A stretch of 14,877 nt of DNA from Deltaproteobacteria bacterium (GTDB lineage: Bacteria; Desulfobacterota; Desulfobacteria; Desulfobacterales; ETH-SRB1): assembly GCA_019309665.1 (NCBI GenBank), contig JAFDFV010000009.1, forward strand, positions 1 to 14,877, written 5' to 3'. Below the pieces are notes generated by a model. It saw only the letters and a list, made by a program, of their open reading frames with translations. It had not been told where the DNA came from and did not search any database. Shown here in pieces: positions 14,604 to 14,877 of the stretch. Position 1 is the first letter of the stretch. The number at the start of each line of letters is the position of its first letter. Position numbers and translations under genes: made by a program.

Positions 14604-14673
14604 ATCAAGAAATTGGTGCAGGTCGAGTAAAAAATCGCTCAATTTAGATAACTATTTCGCTGAACCTTGAAAG

Positions 14674-14859
14674 CTATCCATTTTCTGGATATTTATAAAC
14701 GTTCAAACCAATTATAACATCAGTGCCCTCGATTTTCTGGTTGCCACGTGAGCTGGCGACTGCTATGGTTTTGCCGGATTTTGAGGGTCCAAACTCCTTT
14801 GTTAAATCTATCTCAATAATCAGCTTATCGTCTTTAATTTCCCATTTTACATTCTGCAT
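14674..14859 (-). CDS. Small conserved hypothetical protein
   Basis: This 61-residue protein starts at ATG 14859 with GAGGTG at good spacing. Its beta-rich sequence runs KWEIKDDKLIIEIDL, then FGPSKSGKTIAVASSRGNQK and IIGLNVYK. I recognise it as a short conserved hypothetical seen in environmental bacteria, with no known role. The SKSGKT string resembles a P-loop, but the protein is too small and lacks the surrounding fold, so nucleotide binding should not be assumed. It lies outside the repeat-bounded island and so probably represents the host chromosome next to ubiD. Confidence 0.75.
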   Translation of the reverse strand: MQNVKWEIKDDKLIIEIDLTKEFGPSKSGKTIAVASSRGNQKIEGTDVIIGLNVYKYPENG

Positions 14860-14877
14860 TTTTTCACCTCTTTTTTG

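Noticed and set aside
14674..14859. P-loop-like SKSGKT in the small protein
   Set aside because: The 61-residue beta-rich protein lacks the strand-helix context and Walker B of a real P-loop enzyme.
1..14877. CRISPR array, tRNA or rRNA genes
   Set aside because: No regularly spaced short repeats, tRNA arms or rRNA motifs were seen. In particular, no tRNA lies at either island boundary.

Overview
The window is a bacterial defence island of about 14.3 kb, with essentially every gene on the minus strand. It sits between two copies of the 5' end of a ubiD-type decarboxylase gene. The left copy (start codon at 170) opens onto a ubiD reading frame that runs off the window. The right copy (14343-14486) is a dead fragment. 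The 83-bp core shared by the two copies differs at 4 positions. This looks like an element inserted at the start of ubiD that restored the gene's 5' end from its own copy. No integrase is visible. The A+T-rich, mosaic composition, the UbiD-family gene and the many gene remnants suggest an environmental Gram-negative, possibly anaerobic bacterium (Desulfobacterota or similar). The sequence alone does not fix the taxon.

Reading from the right (upstream) end, the layout is as follows. A small conserved protein (14674-14859) is followed by hairpins and the ubiD remnant. Next come a winged-helix fragment (14065-14337), a broken N-terminal piece of a helicase-type protein (13655-13987) and an sce7726-family putative nuclease (12745-13635). 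A plus-strand structured RNA then looks like the 5' part of a group II intron (about 12375-12712). A single-TM small protein (12185-12364) leads a type I restriction-modification operon: hsdR with a one-base frameshift in a homopolymer, then a fused hsdM-hsdS gene. Two tightly linked genes follow, each with an Rx4H HEPN-type ribonuclease motif (6458-7204 and 5744-6454), and the operon closes at a Rho-independent terminator (5687-5709).

The second block is a SIR2-HerA pair (5551-2526) joined by a 4-base ATGA overlap, the arrangement of a known NAD-directed anti-phage system. After it come a palindromic recombination-site-like element (2412-2467) and a two-gene module: a DUF1016/YhcG PD-(D/E)XK nuclease and a DUF4325 STAS-like protein. 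A ~38-bp direct repeat flanks this module (694-731 and 2331-2368). The left end is debris: an sbcD 5' fragment split by a 125-bp MITE with a clean 9-bp target duplication, an unidentified coding scrap, and a BRO-type antirepressor start fused into the ubiD leader.

Working model (inference): restriction-modification is the first barrier. The two HEPN proteins in the same operon could be RNA-cutting abortive effectors, conceptually like PrrC beside EcoprrI. SIR2-HerA adds an NAD-depleting abortive layer, and the nuclease/STAS module looks like a separately exchangeable cassette.
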